DNA of 64,000 nucleotides from Diadema setosum (GCF_964275005.1 NC_092685.1:12816913-12880912), one strand, 5' to 3'. Shown: positions 1 through 13,283, numbered from the stretch's first letter. Made by a program: numbers and translations. The notes: a model not told the origin generated them from the letters alone.

Positions 1-110
1 AAAACATACAGTCTATACTGACCACTGTCTATAGCAGCCACCTGTCTACTAAGGCCACTTTTTTCTGCCCCCTTGGGTGGCCACTGTAGACAGGTTTGAC
101 TGTACTAGTA
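1..110. repeat. Possible dispersed repeat fragment at the left edge
   Basis: It contains CACTGTCTATAGC, CCACCTGTCTACTAAGGCCAC and its near reverse copy GGCCACTGTAGACAGG, giving a loose inverted structure. It is cut by the window edge. There is no second copy in the window, so the call rests on internal symmetry only. Confidence 0.25.
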
Positions 111-1964
111 CTCCTAATGGCTTAAAGGTAGGGGATACCTTTTACAGACCTCCCAAAATGCAGCAAAACATTAAATATGAACCTCAGGGGACTTGTTTAG
201 GCCACTGCTGAGAAATTTGGAAGTCAACAGTTATCTACAATTTGAATAATGCACAAAACTCAACTACTCAGTAGTTCTGTGTGTCAGCCACACTTAAGCC
301 TTTTTGTTGCAGTCTTCTGTATGTTTTTTATCTATAAACACAAATCTAAAAATATAAGAGCTGATGTAATAACATATAGAGTGTGTGGCAAGAATGTATA
401 TGGAAATGTTTGTAAGTTTTGATGAACTTTCTTCACAAAATATACATGATGGACACACATGCAGTGCACGGGTCTGCAAAGGTAGCCTAGTAATGTACTG
501 GAATTTACGGTGAGCCCCGAAAAAAATTCAATTCAAAATCTAACGGTCAATAAAAATGTACTAAATGTTACCTTCCACTTTCAATACTTTATGGGAGCTT
601 CTAAAATGATACTCTCTTCAACATACCACTGTATTTATACAACTCTTCATTTATAAGGCATGCAAATGGGATTCCCTACCTTTAAGTCCTGAGTCTTATA
701 GTGTTGCAAATTCAATACAGATAGGAAATCACATCAGAAAGTAAGAATTGTGTGAAAGAAGAAGAGGGATTCAACATGGATGAGAGTATTTAGTGAAATA
801 TACAGCTGTAACAAAATTCAGCGCATAGCCGTTTCCTGCCTTTTTCTTTTTTTTTTTATTTTTTGCTTTCAGTTCATGCAGAAAGGTAATGAAAAGAGTT
901 TTGTGTGTTTTCTTTTTCTGTGCACCCATATCTACAGAAGAAGCTGCAAACAGTTTGCCAAAAGTGGTGTGTAAGCTACCTAAGTGCACATTATCAATGG
1001 ATAACCTCTTGTTAGATAATAACCACACACATCGTGTGTGACAAAAATGTTTACTAACACCTGTTGAGAATGTTGAGGTTATCTACGCCCTTCAGTGCCA
1101 CATTCATGTACACTTGCCGCTGAAAGAGTGGTACATGGCCAAAGGTTGAGTTTAAATGTGCTTCAAGTTAAAAAGCCAAACAACTTGAAAAGTGCACAGA
1201 AATTAGGGTGAGATTCTGTATAGTAACAACAGTCTATCATCTGAAAAGGTATGACATTTAAATGCACAGGTCACTTCTTGATAACACATCTCTGGAATAG
1301 GCCTGAGCATCAATTTATTTTTGTGGCCTTTTTCCACTTTTAGATTCTGAGATAGAAGTCAACATAGAGGTATTAAATCTCATAATAACCCCTTTCAGAC
1401 AAATACACCTCAATGTCAATTTTGGCGTGACTGTGTTTGCTCTTTCTAGGGGCATAATGGGTGTATAATGGCACTTAGCTTATCTACGAGTAAATAAAGC
1501 GTTGCCTAATTATCTCTTCATGAGATAGTAATTACTTAATAAAAATATGAAAAACAACAATGACATAGATTTGAGATGCAGTTTGTGGTGCTACCAAAAT
1601 TAGAATCAAAGTCCATGAAGGCCTCTAAAATGCATTATTACATCCAGTTTCCAACTTAGGCATGACTGTTTCCCTTTTTCAGATCCAATTTTGTTTTTTA
1701 GTCGCATGAAGGAAAACATTTAGGTTTCATACAAATATTTTGTTCTATTGTCTAATGTGCAAAGAAGAGAATGTTATGATAGTCTATATTATAATAATAC
1801 CAGTGCCATCAGCACTGAATCAATGAAGGACATGGGAGAGGCAAGACACTAACCATTTATTTTTTATGACTACCCATGCACTATCCAGCTATCATGCAAA
1901 GTAATGTTGCATAGGAAGAACTAACAACATGCGTATTCCTATCGTTCTCCAAGGCACATCTTCC
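111..1964. other. AT-rich non-coding DNA, presumably intron of the cysteine synthase-like gene
   Basis: No exon continuing the enzyme after NYNHQ was recognised here on the minus strand, and no repeat structure stands out. The missing 3' exons are expected further left, outside the window. Confidence 0.4.
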
Positions 1965-1968
1965 TTAA

Positions 1969-2588
1969 AGGTGCATAGTCCCGGTAGTGTAGAGGGCGCT
2001 GTTGATGATACTGCCGATCACCGTTAGCATTGATACAAAGATTACCGAAGTTGAGCTGTCATCAAGAGTAAAGTGCGTAGGTGTTGCTAAGTAACGTTGC
2101 CTTCATTGTCTTCTCTGCGCATTGCGCAGTCTGTAGTAATGCCAGGGTGCGTGCATACTGTACGAGCTGAAATTTTCGTGTACAGATATTTTCGCGAATT
2201 GCTACTAGGAGGACATTTTCAAGTGTTGTTAATTTCGCGGTTGCGAGGTCTAACTGTATTTATCTATTCGCACGTTGTTATTTTCGCGGTTCAAAGGCGA
2301 TTCACGAAATTCGCGAAAATAAAACCACCGCGAAAATTTCAGCTCGTACAGTATGTGCTTGTTATTATGACATCACAAAAGAAGTTTGCTAAAGCTGTCA
2401 TCCCCCTCAGCCGAATCATGAGCCGAACTGTGATCCGACCACTGACTACAGTGAATCGGACTTCTTCGGACTCGTTGAAGTGGGCCACAGCGTAAGCGCT
2501 AAAGAGGAGTCGATAGCGTAGGTCTCTATAGGAAACTTGCACCGTGCGCCCGTGTACACATTTGACTAAAAACCGGGACCATGCACCT
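1969..2588. mobile_element. TTAA-flanked inverted-repeat element with a nested insertion
   Basis: Ends AGGTGCATAGTCCCGGT and ACCGGGACCATGCACCT are reverse complements with one mismatch. Each is flanked by TTAA (1965-1968 and 2589-2592). The element is non-autonomous, with no transposase. TTAA duplications are known for piggyBac and Kolobok transposons. A separate TA-flanked element sits inside at 2158-2351. Confidence 0.75.
2158..2351. mobile_element. Nested 194-bp TA-flanked MITE
   Basis: The two ends are a perfect inverted repeat of about 21 bp beginning CTGTACGAGCTGAAATTTT. TA at 2156-2157 and 2352-2353 is the likely target duplication. The inside is full of TTCGCG words in both orientations. 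Without its insertion the host element would be about 424 bp. Confidence 0.75.
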
Positions 2589-2741
2589 TTAAATTGCGTG
2601 CATTCGCGCTATTTACCTGGGCAAACAATGATATGCTGATCAAATCTATTTTGGTCTATATTCATCATGTACAACACCATAGTTGGAGAGATTGGGCGGT
2701 GGGGAGGGTATGGTGGGGTGATGAGAGAGTAAAGGTATTAC

Positions 2742-5700
2742 CTGGTGATTGTAGTTGTCTGGATTGTCAAAAGGCACGGCAGGAACGGGAAAGACCTCTG
2801 CTCCGAGGAGTCTGAGCATGTCGATCTTCTCTTGGCTTTGTGTGTTGGGCATGAAGATGACACACTTGAAGCCCATGGCATTGCATATATGGGCTAGACC
2901 AATTCCTGTATGCATACAGAAACAGAATGCATCATGATATCCAGTCACTTAACAGCTTAACAACAGAACAATTTCACATCAATATTTACTGCACTTTAAA
3001 ACTTTCACTCTATTTAGGCCGTCTCTGAAATCAAGAATACTGATCATACTGTTGTTTACTGTTAATTCTACAGTGAATCAGGCTTGTATAATAACCTGGA
3101 AAATATCTAAAAATGCTTTACAATGCAACATTAATACATAAATTTAAGAAAAAAAAAAGAGTCTCTACTGCGGGAGGGTGGTACAGTTGTATCCCTATTC
3201 CACACCCTACCCCTGATTGGTTGCTTTTCTCTTGCTATTAAAGTGCATCCGACATCAATACAATGGTTTGGGTAAGGCAACAAAGCTTACAAAAATGTAA
3301 TCTGTTCCTGAATCATACATCTGGTTTACATTCTATTTTTTTATTTCCAAGTCAGTTTACTAACATTTCGAAAGAACAACAACAACATCAGCAACAAAAC
3401 TTCAAACAACTCTTGATGAGGTCATCCTCTAATCATATTGTAATTATAAGCTGAAATCTTTGAATCAAGCACTATCTATGCCCTCACAGCAAGAGCAAAG
3501 TCTTAAAAAGTTTGGCATTGCTACAGGGAAATTTCATCAGTTCTGAAAATGTTTGTGGTCACGTGTTTATGCCGAGATAATGTTTCAAAACTAGGCACAG
3601 TCTATAAGATAAGGTAAAATCCGACCAAATGAAATCTCAAAAGAGTGTTTCACCATGTATGCATGAACCTGCTAATTGCATTTGGAATCTGCAAATCAAG
3701 TATTATTTTATTTTCTTCCTCCCAAAAGGTTTAACCAATCTTGGTTGCAAGGATACACAGCATACAATGCACTGCTTTTTGTAACTGTAGAATGGCTGAG
3801 CTTGGAAAAGCAAATACTTTAATACCGTGCCTCAGTACGTCCCATAAAAGCGATCTTGGACTCCATTTACCTGTGTTTCCTGCAGTCCCCTCAACTACAG
3901 TACCACCAGGTTTTAGACGACCTGCAATGAAATAAAACACACTCAACAAATTCACATCATTCTTGTCTATTTTATTCCATCTCATCAACATTGCTTTGTG
4001 CAACATATACAAGGATAGCAAGGCATGGAATTTCATCACCTGATAGTAGTGAACAGAAACTACAAAATGACATACTGGCAAGACAGACTACATTCAAACA
4101 AACTGATAAAATTACTTATAGGGGTAATTTGAGAAATCCTAGTCAAATTGAAGAAGCACCATTTCCTGTACATCAATGTTATAGTCTTGTACTTTAACCT
4201 CCACACACAAAGCACTGAATATGTTTTCCTATATTCTCAGGCAAATTTTTATGTCTCTCAATATAAGTTTATGATACAACTTTATCATGCTAGTCCCTTT
4301 GTATCATGGACTATCAGTGTTGTATGTATTATGCGTACCACTGCATGCAGGAGTCATTGACTTGTAACTTCCAAACCACATAATTTTTTTTTTTTTTTTT
4401 TTTACTGCCTGTTTTCCCAATACATGCTCTATTTTTCATGTGTGTGTATGTGTCGGTACTTCTGGACACAACTTGAATTTTCTCCTTTTTCCTCCATGAT
4501 TCAAGTGTGGTTTCAGATTATGTCAGTCTCACAGTTTCTAAAGAATATTGCTCTGCACTTCATAGAGTTCACTCGAATGATTAGTGATCATAAATGTAAA
4601 ATTTACTCATTTCTTGTTTTATTCATGAGCTGCTTTGCTTATACAATATCAGCATGATCTCTCATTAGAACCTATGATCTCTCATGAGAACGTAAAGGTC
4701 TTTTATAAACAAGGGCTGCTATCATTTATTACATTGACTCAAGATGGCTGCAACATAATGCACGTATGACTCTTTGCACTGCTTAGGTGTTTAAAAGGTT
4801 TGCTGTTGTTGTTCTTTTTTTTTTCTCACCCCAGCTTTGGGAAGCCTTATAAATCTTTCATGAAGCGTACCTTCATCAATTCCCTGCTTGATAAGAAACA
4901 GGGCAGCTCGGTCCTTCACTGACCCACCGCCATTTGCAAACTCCGCCTTGACCATAATGTCACATCCTGTCTCTTCACTCACTTTGTTGAGTCGAATGAG
5001 GGGAGTTCTGTTGGCCAGCAAGTGATAATATGTGGCACGTCCATAAAAGTAAAAAGATATGGTATAATTTTATTTGCTTGAACACTTGATGGAAAAAAAA
5101 AATTAAAGAGGTAAAGATGGAGCTGAAATAATTTTGCCATAGTTCTTTATGTTTCCCACACTTAACTTTGTACACATTATTTTATTTGCACTCAGCTATG
5201 TACGCCAAGTGTTAAGAGAGAGGCTAGGTTTGTGTTTTTTGTTTTTCATAAGTCATCTATGATGATATGTGATTGTCTTCTATTTCCCAGGTCTTAAAGG
5301 AGAAAAATGACACCTATGAAGATGGCAAAGACAAAATGCCTCAATACAAATAGCTGTATCATTACTTCCTTCTGTAAACAAAATGATCAAAATTGCTTGT
5401 TAGCATTTTTGAAATACAAATAATGATCAAAACAACCACTTCAAAATGTACAATATCTTACCTGCCCACCATCCCAACAAAGCCCATGCGTACATCCTGC
5501 AAAAATAAAGCAGAGACAGGGATGTGAAAAAGCAAAACAAAACAAGATACACCTTAGAAAGCCTTTACTTGATATGTTATGCTGATCATTCATGGTTTAG
5601 ATTCTAGAATTTAGTGGAATTGAATCATCTGGATATTTCATTTCATGCAGCATGCATGGTCTCACTTACATATTTTTTTTTTTTTTTGTTTACGAGTATT

Positions 5701-8700
5701 TGGCCCAGTTTCTCTCACACAATGAACAGCATTTATTTATCAACACAGGTGTGATCTCAAACATAGGAAGAATAATTGGAACCTAAAGGTACATCTTCAT
5801 TGTCACAACATTTTTGTACACTTCAAAAAGAAAAATCTGTTTAAAATGAAAAATAAAATACTATTACATAATTTATTACTGGTAAAAAAATTGTGTGCTT
5901 TTAATTTTTGTGCTGATATGATGTAAGTTGCCCGAAATTCTTAAAATTTCCATCTGAATTACAGTACCTAAAATCTATTACATATAAAATATCATATTAT
6001 ATTATATTATACTATTCTATCGTATTTTATATGTACACACACATAGGCACTAATCTACATTTCAACAAAAAGAAAAGGAAAAAACTAGAAATGTCGCTAT
6101 GGCGACTGATGCCTCCGCCATAATGCATGATTCTCCCAATAGGTGTATGGTACAATGTCGTCACAATGTGTGATGACAGTTTCACATAACTGGCAAAATA
6201 TTATAATGACAGTTTTGTCAGAAATATCTTGAATGTTCACTTTCCTTGAAATGGGTTTGCTATAATTGTCTAAGAGTGCAGGTACACATATTTGGAGAAT
6301 TGAGGATTTTTACTTGACTTCTGATGGACCCTTTTATAAGTTTATGCATTGAGTAATTCTCAAGGTATGAAGAAAGAGTGTAATTACAGTACAAAATAGT
6401 TTTTTTTTTTTTTTTTTTTGCATTTAAACCTGGCCTTTGACCCTTAACCTTTTACCTTCTGGTTGGAAATTTCCCAGAGAATCTCCATTAGGTAATACAT
6501 GCATATATTAAGTTAATAATGTAAGCATTGCATATACTAGTATATAAGGGAAATAGTAAAATTTTGAGGAGTTGACCTTGACCTTTGACCGCCTGAATAT
6601 TGACCCATGACCCCTAAGTTCCCTAGATAATCCCTGCCAGTCAGTACATGCGTATGTACCAAGTTCCATGAAAATACATTGAACCACTTGCGAGAAAAGT
6701 GAAATTGTAACATTTTCACCTAACCTTTGACCTTATGACCTTTGACCTTATGACATGAAACTCTCTCTGGAGAATCTTTACGCAGTAGTTCATGTCTACA
6801 CTAAGTTTTAAGAACATACCTTCGGGCATTGCATAGATATGGGGGAAATAGCAACATTTTTAACATTTGACCTTGACCTTTTGACCTTTGACCTCTTGCC
6901 AATGTCACTAAAATCTACTCAACTAATTGCCCCATCATACATCATCCTTGGACCAAGTTTGGTGAAAGCTGCTTCATCCAGTTTTGAGTAAACACGTAAA
7001 CAGATAAATCTTAGGATTTGACCTTGATCCTTGACCTCTGACCTCTGTCCGATTTCACTTAAAAACTACTCAAGTAATTGTCCAATCATACATCATCCTC
7101 GGACAAAGTTTGGTGAAATTTGCTCTATCCAGTCTTGAGTTATCGCGTAAACAAATACAATTTCATGATTTGACCTTTGACCTTTGACCTTGGGCCGATT
7201 TCACCCAAAATCTAATCAAGTAATTGCCCCATCATACTTTATACTTGAACCAAGTTTGGTAAAATTTCAGTCAATGTTACTCAAGTTATCGCGTAAACGA
7301 ATGCGGACAGACGTATGGACGGACAGACAACCCGAAAACATAATGCCTCCGGCACCACTTCGTGGCGGAGGCATAAAAAAGAGCATGCCCCGTATAAAAA
7401 TATGAATTGATATATACATGTATCACTGTCAATACTCCTATGGGCTTTTTTTACAAGCCTATAGATATTAGCAGTTTTAACTGATGACACTCACAGACAA
7501 TGGAAAGACTTCCTTCTCCCCCCCCCCCCCCCCATTCTGTAGCTTATGCACAGATGCATGTATACACACACACACTTGGCAAATGGTGGGGCATTACGTA
7601 TTATCTTTGGGGAATATAAATAGACTATGGAAGTCTTGCCAAGATAAAGGATATGTGAGATACCCCCCCCCCTTCTATGGAAGGCTTATCTCTATACCTT
7701 TTATAATGCAGAGTATATAAATTGCAGATCATGTAACTCTCAGATCTTGTCCTTATCATCTTTATCATTCATGACATGCATCAACAGAGAAATTAGGAAA
7801 TAGGCCCTGCTGCAGTGTGTGTGAACATCTGTGAGACTGTGTGTTAGCAAGCAAGGTTAAGTTAGGGTTTCAGGTTAGGTGGATAGGATTGGATCTATAT
7901 GGTTAAAATTAGTCGAGGGACATAAGGAAGTCTTTCCAAAAGAATAAAAGGGAGAAAGAAAAGAAGAAACGAAGGAAAAAAAGAAAGAAGGAAGGATGAA
8001 AAGATGCTATGCAGCAGAAATTGGCCCCACTGCTCTATCAATCACGAAGAAACAGCGTTTGGTGGGAGCCGCATTCACACTTACAACTTGCATTATACTG
8101 TGAAAGAAAGCCCCACCACTGTACACCACACGTCAGTGGAGCTGAATTTATGAGTATATTACAGGAAAGCCGCCATAGTATATTACAGAGAGGTAGTGGT
8201 GGCGCCTATTTCATAAGAATGCCGAGAACTCCATAGACAAACCACTCTGGTCTTTTCATCTTCTCTCTCCCTCTTCCTCTCTCCCTCTCTAAGGATAATT
8301 TACTATGCCATAAAGACATATCAGACCCGGGGACATTAATCTTGCAAACGATGACCAATGATCTATAAAGTAAACAAGAAAGTAAATTAGTGTAAAATAC
8401 AAAATGTGCATTGTATTCTTGTGAAATGAAACTTTTGAACGCTAACCTATTTTACATGTTTTGCATATTTATGACATGCCTAAATAATGACTGCTAGACT
8501 GCCAGATCTGCCAGACATAGATATTGATCTCTACACTGTTTTAAAGCTCCATTTCCATTTTAAGAGTAGCGTTTCTTCTGTTGTTTTCTCTACGAACGTT
8601 GCACCTTGGTCAATGATGATGACAACGCATTTCTGCTGTGTAAACAAGCAAAGGCCAAAGCAGCATGCGCATGGCCATATGGTTCACGCATGGCCATGGT

Positions 8701-10168
8701 TCACAACACAACAAAACAGCACAGAAAGAAACGGGTGGGACTGTAATCTATTCCCTGCCCTGCGCAGTCTAGTGGCTCTGCACAAAGCCATGTCCAGAAT
8801 TAATTTGCAAAGGCTTTCAATGGAAAGGTATGCCCGCTTAACTTACATTTGAAAGACATCGCAGAAATCTTCCTTGATGCTGCTGACAAGCTCCTAAAAG
8901 CTCCTTGCTAATTCTCTGCATTGCCGCAGACATATTGGCCATGTAATGACGCTTGTCCAAGGGCAGCTGAAAAGAAGGGGGCGGGGCTTAGAATAAACAC
9001 AGACTTGTACCATATCACGCTGCTAGACAGTATCGCTCATGAAGACACCCATGTTCTCCAAATATAGTACATGTACAATGATCTTCAAAGGGGGGGGGGG
9101 GGGGGGGGGGTATGCGTGTTACCACCTGCCTGAACATTACTGATGACGTCCATGCAGTACAGCACCATACATTGGGACTACGTGTCAGGATTATGCTCCT
9201 GGAGACTCAAAAGAGTGACCCAAAGATTGCGTAACATAAGTAAACTGGATAACCGCAACACACGAATAAAAACAGGTGAATGGGATAACTTAATTGCTAA
9301 AATAGGGGGGGGGGGGGGATGTCCATGTAACGTATGCATTATAGTAATATCATTCGCCTTTGGATGCAGAATTCTACTTTCTATACTTTCTTTTGTGTTA
9401 AATATCTTTTATTGTATTATCATCTTTAATAAAATTTTACAATGTGACATTTGTGTAACAGCAAACTGATATCGTATGTGTCATCAGATGACGCAGTGAT
9501 CAAGAGTTGGGCACTCGCACAAAAGAAACAGATCAGATAAAGATCCATCGACTATCAATCAATAGGGGTCCTACAAAGCGGCTCTCAAAACCTGTATTTC
9601 ATAAATAACACAACATAACATTTTTTTTTCCCCCGGAAACTGGCGTAGTTTTCGGACACGGTTTTGAGTTTCCCTTTGTCAAGGCATGACTTCAATCACG
9701 GACCCTGAACTGTTATTGGTCATGTTGGTCTGGTAGGCGACAATTTATTATTCGTCATGTGTAGCTCGTCAAAAAGATTGAAAAAAAAAAGAAAGAAAAA
9801 AAGATAGGCCTATGTTAGCGGGAGGAGTCGAATGCCTGAAAAGGAGAAAGTGACAGAGAAACAAAAATAACAAAAAGAGATGCTGAAAAGAAAGAGGAAA
9901 AGAAAGACATCGACTTCCCAGCAAAAGATAGAATTTAGTTTAATAACTGGAAAAGCATGGAAATACCCACGCATCCCTTGATACATTTGTAATGGAGACA
10001 ACCTAGGCGGAATCCGCTTGCATTCAAACAAACTTCACAGGATGCTTGGCGTGATCTGAAGAGTGCCGTGTCTGGCGATTCTGAGACACTTACGATTTTA
10101 ATGTTTGGAACTCGGTTGTCCTGATGCAAGTCATACCAAGGAGGTTTTAGAGTTGGAGTTCCAACTGG
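2742..10168 (-). CDS. Cysteine synthase-like PLP enzyme, partial (3' exons off left edge)
   Basis: A minus-strand gene with exons at 10094-10168, 8847-8966, 5462-5496, 4871-5007, 3871-3921 and 2742-2905. All have AG/GT borders and stay in one frame for 194 codons. The core reads [11 protein letters not shown], then GGGSVKDRA with the Lys expected to form the PLP Schiff base, then [13 protein letters not shown] (the phosphate-binding loop), then [17 protein letters not shown] and a final [10 protein letters not shown]. This order is that of fold-type II PLP enzymes, closest in wording to fungal/bacterial cysteine synthases rather than to cystathionine beta-synthase. The family makes cysteine from O-acetylserine and sulfide; substrate use here is inferred. 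The residue before GGSVKDRA is Gly where the family usually has Pro. The frame is open upstream of Met 8942, so the protein may carry an N-terminal extension; if translation starts at 8942, the Arg-rich leader could be a mitochondrial presequence. The first exon was not found. The remaining catalytic domain should lie left of position 1. Confidence 0.87.
6100..7375. mobile_element. Dispersed element with six ~148-bp tandem units and TGACC clusters
   Basis: It lies in the intron between exons 8847-8966 and 5462-5496. It opens near GATGCCTCCGCCATA (6108) and closes with a hairpin, TGCCTCCGG...TGGCGGAGGCA (7343-7373). Between them, clusters of TTGACCTTTGACC begin near 6426, 6573, 6720, 6869, 7017 and 7170, each followed by related spacer sequence; the last three units are clearly alike (CTACTCAAGTAATTG, CCAAGTTTGGTGAAA). 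Tandem cores plus a terminal hairpin recall pearl/HINE (Helentron-derived) elements, but the class is an inference. Confidence 0.65.
8967..10093. other. Intron of the cysteine synthase-like gene with homopolymer runs
   Basis: It contains a G run at about 9090-9110, another at 9305-9319, and poly(A)/poly(T) patches. I saw no coding signal. Confidence 0.4.
10094..10168 (-). CDS. Candidate N-terminal coding exon of the cysteine synthase-like gene
   Basis: This 75-nt stretch is bounded by ATTACAG and GTAAGT on the minus strand. It is open for exactly 25 codons (starting [18 protein letters not shown]) and ends in phase 0. The next exon, 8847-8966, continues the same frame through eight more codons (LPLDKRHY) before the first Met at 8942. 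In-frame continuity across two exons argues for coding sequence, but I do not recognise the peptide, and it could be open untranslated sequence by chance. The preceding exon would have to end in phase 0 and was not located. Confidence 0.5.
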
Positions 10169-10384
10169 CTGTAATTATTCAAACAGTTGTCAGATTTCTA
10201 TTGATATACAAAAGAATTTCACGGGTGCATTTGTGCCTTTGATGATCGATGTTCAACGCCGCCGTCTTGCTGAGCAATCTGAAAATTCACTGATTTTGAA
10301 TGTTAACATAATGTTGGCCATATATTGCTTATTTATTTATTGAATGAAATGAAATTTCACTTTATGATAAAGCATGTAAAACAA

Positions 10385-10800
10385 AAGGCAATCCCGTCCA
10401 CAGGGTCGGCGGAGCGTTTTCAAAAGTGGGGGGAGGCTCTTTCGGGTTTCGTGACCTAACAAGCAAAACTGAAATAAAAGGTCCTCAGCCTCATTCCTCC
10501 CCTTCCACTTCCGGGTTTCTTCAGTTGACAAGCAAAAAAAAAAAAAAAAAAAAAACCAAAAACAAAAACAAAAAAAAACAAAAACATAAAAACATAACCT
10601 TACCGAGCTCACACTTCAAGATCTCAATTTGTTTCTTTTTAGTGCACTTACGTATCATACTTTCGGGTTAAAAAAAAAAAAAAGTGTGGGGGGGGGGGCA
10701 CAGTGATGACACCTTATGTATTCCTTTGTATGGTGAACAAAAAGTGGGGGGGGGGGGGGGAGGCGAGCCCCCGGTTCCGCCATGGACCAGAAATTTGAGC
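10385..10800. repeat. Possible dispersed repeat with A and G runs
   Basis: The stretch has CAGGGTCGGCGGAGCG at one end and GAGCCCCCGGTTCCGCCATGG at the other, enclosing two G runs preceded by AAAGTG and long A runs. The internal AAAGTGGGGG repetition suggests a repeated element. There is no second copy in the window. Confidence 0.3.
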
Positions 10801-11728
10801 AAAAGTGTAAATCAGGGCTGTATCATGAGAAAACGTTGAAAACGGTATCATCTTGGAAAGCCAGTTTTATCACTGTTCCACTTAATTTCCACAAATAACA
10901 CTAACATGGAATAATCTTCAAGTATTCTATAGTGATAGATATATCAGATTAGCGCCCAGGTATGCCCAGTCGAGTAATTTTCATCTTTATTTCAGCATTT
11001 TTTTCTTCGCGCATCCTCGTGTCTGCACCACCTACCCTTTATAAGAAGGGAAGGATAGCGAAAAGTAATTACCATCACAAAGACATAATATTATCTTCCT
11101 TAGAAAGTGGTTAGTGATTATGCAATGAGACACGAGTCAATTGTCTTCCTATCTGCGTGGCAGATCCTGTTTGGCACATGCTTCAAATATTTTGAGCGGC
11201 GGCATCAAACATCTAGAAAAGGAAATAAGGCGGTTGTGACTCTATTTCTCTTGAACTTCCTTGGTCATACCAATCTTCGTGATGTTTCGTTTTTGTTTAA
11301 CTGACTGCATATAGCTTGGAAAAAGATTAAAAAGATTATACCTTGTAAAATCCTAATTTGACTTACATGAATGTTTTCAATGTAATCATCTCAGATATCG
11401 TACATTAATTCAGAAAATAAGAAAATAGCTTCTTACAAAAAAAACCCCAAAGTAATATTTTTTTTTTGAAGTCTGATGAATTCAGACAACACTCTATACA
11501 ATATTGTTTATTCAAATTTGAAAGAAAAACTTAATTACCGTGTCAAACTATCAATATACAATCTGGGTGACGAAACAGAGCGTGGTAAACACCTCATAAT
11601 TAGAGGCAGACAACATAAACAAGATATGTAAGCAAGTATGTACATATCGGAAGACTGCTTACGGCTATAATATCTGGAGAAAAGTCTTAGTTATTTATTT
11701 TTTATACTTCGAAAGTGCAATATACCCT

Positions 11729-11852
11729 TATGGAACAAACACACGGTCACACAGTGTGGTTTATGTGGTAATGTCCCAATTTCACATGTAACTATATGAA
11801 ATTGGGACATTACCACATAAACCACACTGTGTGACTGCGTGTTTGTTCCATA
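11729..11852. repeat. Near-perfect hairpin, 56-bp arms, 12-nt loop
   Basis: The left arm 11729-11784 (starting TATGGAACAAACACACGG) and the right arm 11797-11852 are reverse complements with about two mismatches. The loop is about CATGTAACTATA. No target duplication is obvious. It may be a foldback element or a source of a double-stranded RNA or miRNA-like precursor. Confidence 0.85.
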
Positions 11853-12106
11853 CACAGTAATAATTTGCTTGTCATCTTTCATTTTATTTATTTTTTTTTT
11901 TTGCAAAAACTTTACATTGACTATATGTAATGCATTGTTGCATACTCTCGTAAGGAGTTTAGAGGTTACACATAGCTATGGTTGACATGTGTTAATAGAA
12001 TAAACCATTTGCATGAAGAAAGTCAGATCTTGTTATCATACATGTACTTTACGTAGATTAAAAAAGTTTGGTTTTTTTGTTGTAAATTTGCTTTTTAACT
12101 TTTCTC

Positions 12107-12107
<1 letters not shown>

Positions 12108-12138
<31 letters not shown>
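12108..12138. repeat. (TA)n microsatellite
   Basis: About fifteen TA units. Confidence 0.95.
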
Positions 12139-12142
<4 letters not shown>

Positions 12143-13283
12143 CACAAATCAGTATTTACACACTTGAGATGAGAAAAAAAAATAAACATATAATATTATA
12201 CACAATGTGTAAAGTAGCTTCTATAATTTAACCCCTAACCATACAAATTATATGTTTCAGTTGGAAAAAAAAAACAAACAAACAAACATATAAGTTAGAT
12301 ATACAACATTAGGGAGTATTTAAGTTACCATACATCAAAACCCGCTTTATAGGTAAAGGAATTTAAAGTCATAATTTACCATTTGCAGATGAAACAAAAA
12401 CCCAGCATTAGTGCTTTAAAATAGTTCTGAAATGTGTGTTAGGGATAGAAACAACCACTGTAAAAATTTGAATCGGTAAAATCGGTGTTAAGTATTGTTA
12501 AATATACAAAATGTGAATAATACTTATAATAAAAATGTTTCCAGACTAAACCGTGTACAGTTACGGTTTATTAAGAAAAATACAGAGATCTCCTTATATT
12601 TTAGACTTTATCGCGAAAATTTTATATGATAGGATGTTTATTGGTACAACAAACCTAGACATATGCATTAAATGTCATATCTTGAAAATTTTTAAAATCA
12701 CTGTTCCCAAAGGTAAACAGGACCTTTAATTAACCAGGTCCGAAATTGTGGAATACACTGTCAACATGCATAAAACAACACTGAAAAAAAAAAAAAAAAC
12801 TTTCGCGGTTTTAAACATAGGTCCACAGTGATATCATGCTACCTGTCCTCCACCATTTGGATGAAATCTGAGTAAGAAATGTTTTTCCCATAAATGCACC
12901 TCTTTTTGTTTTCTTTTTTTTGGGGGGTGCTTTTGTTCTGCTTTGTTTCACTTCATTCTATGTTGAATATTCTATACTTTCATGTACATGTATGTTCTCC
13001 TCGTACATGTATACATGTATACCTTTTGTACCTCCTTTGTTCATATACGAATATACAGTATGCCTTAACATGTTGACATGTTGCTTCAATTCATAAATTA
13101 TTAGAGATGATTTTTTTTTTAAATTGTCAATTCTTCCATTGATTTGTATGTCTTACTCTACTTTCTTGCAATTCTCTGTATCATTTTGTTTTCATTTTGT
13201 CGTATGTTATATCATTTTATCTCATTATTCGCGAGAATGAGAAAGAACAGCCGTGTTGGCTGAATCGTGTGCCGTGCTAAAAT

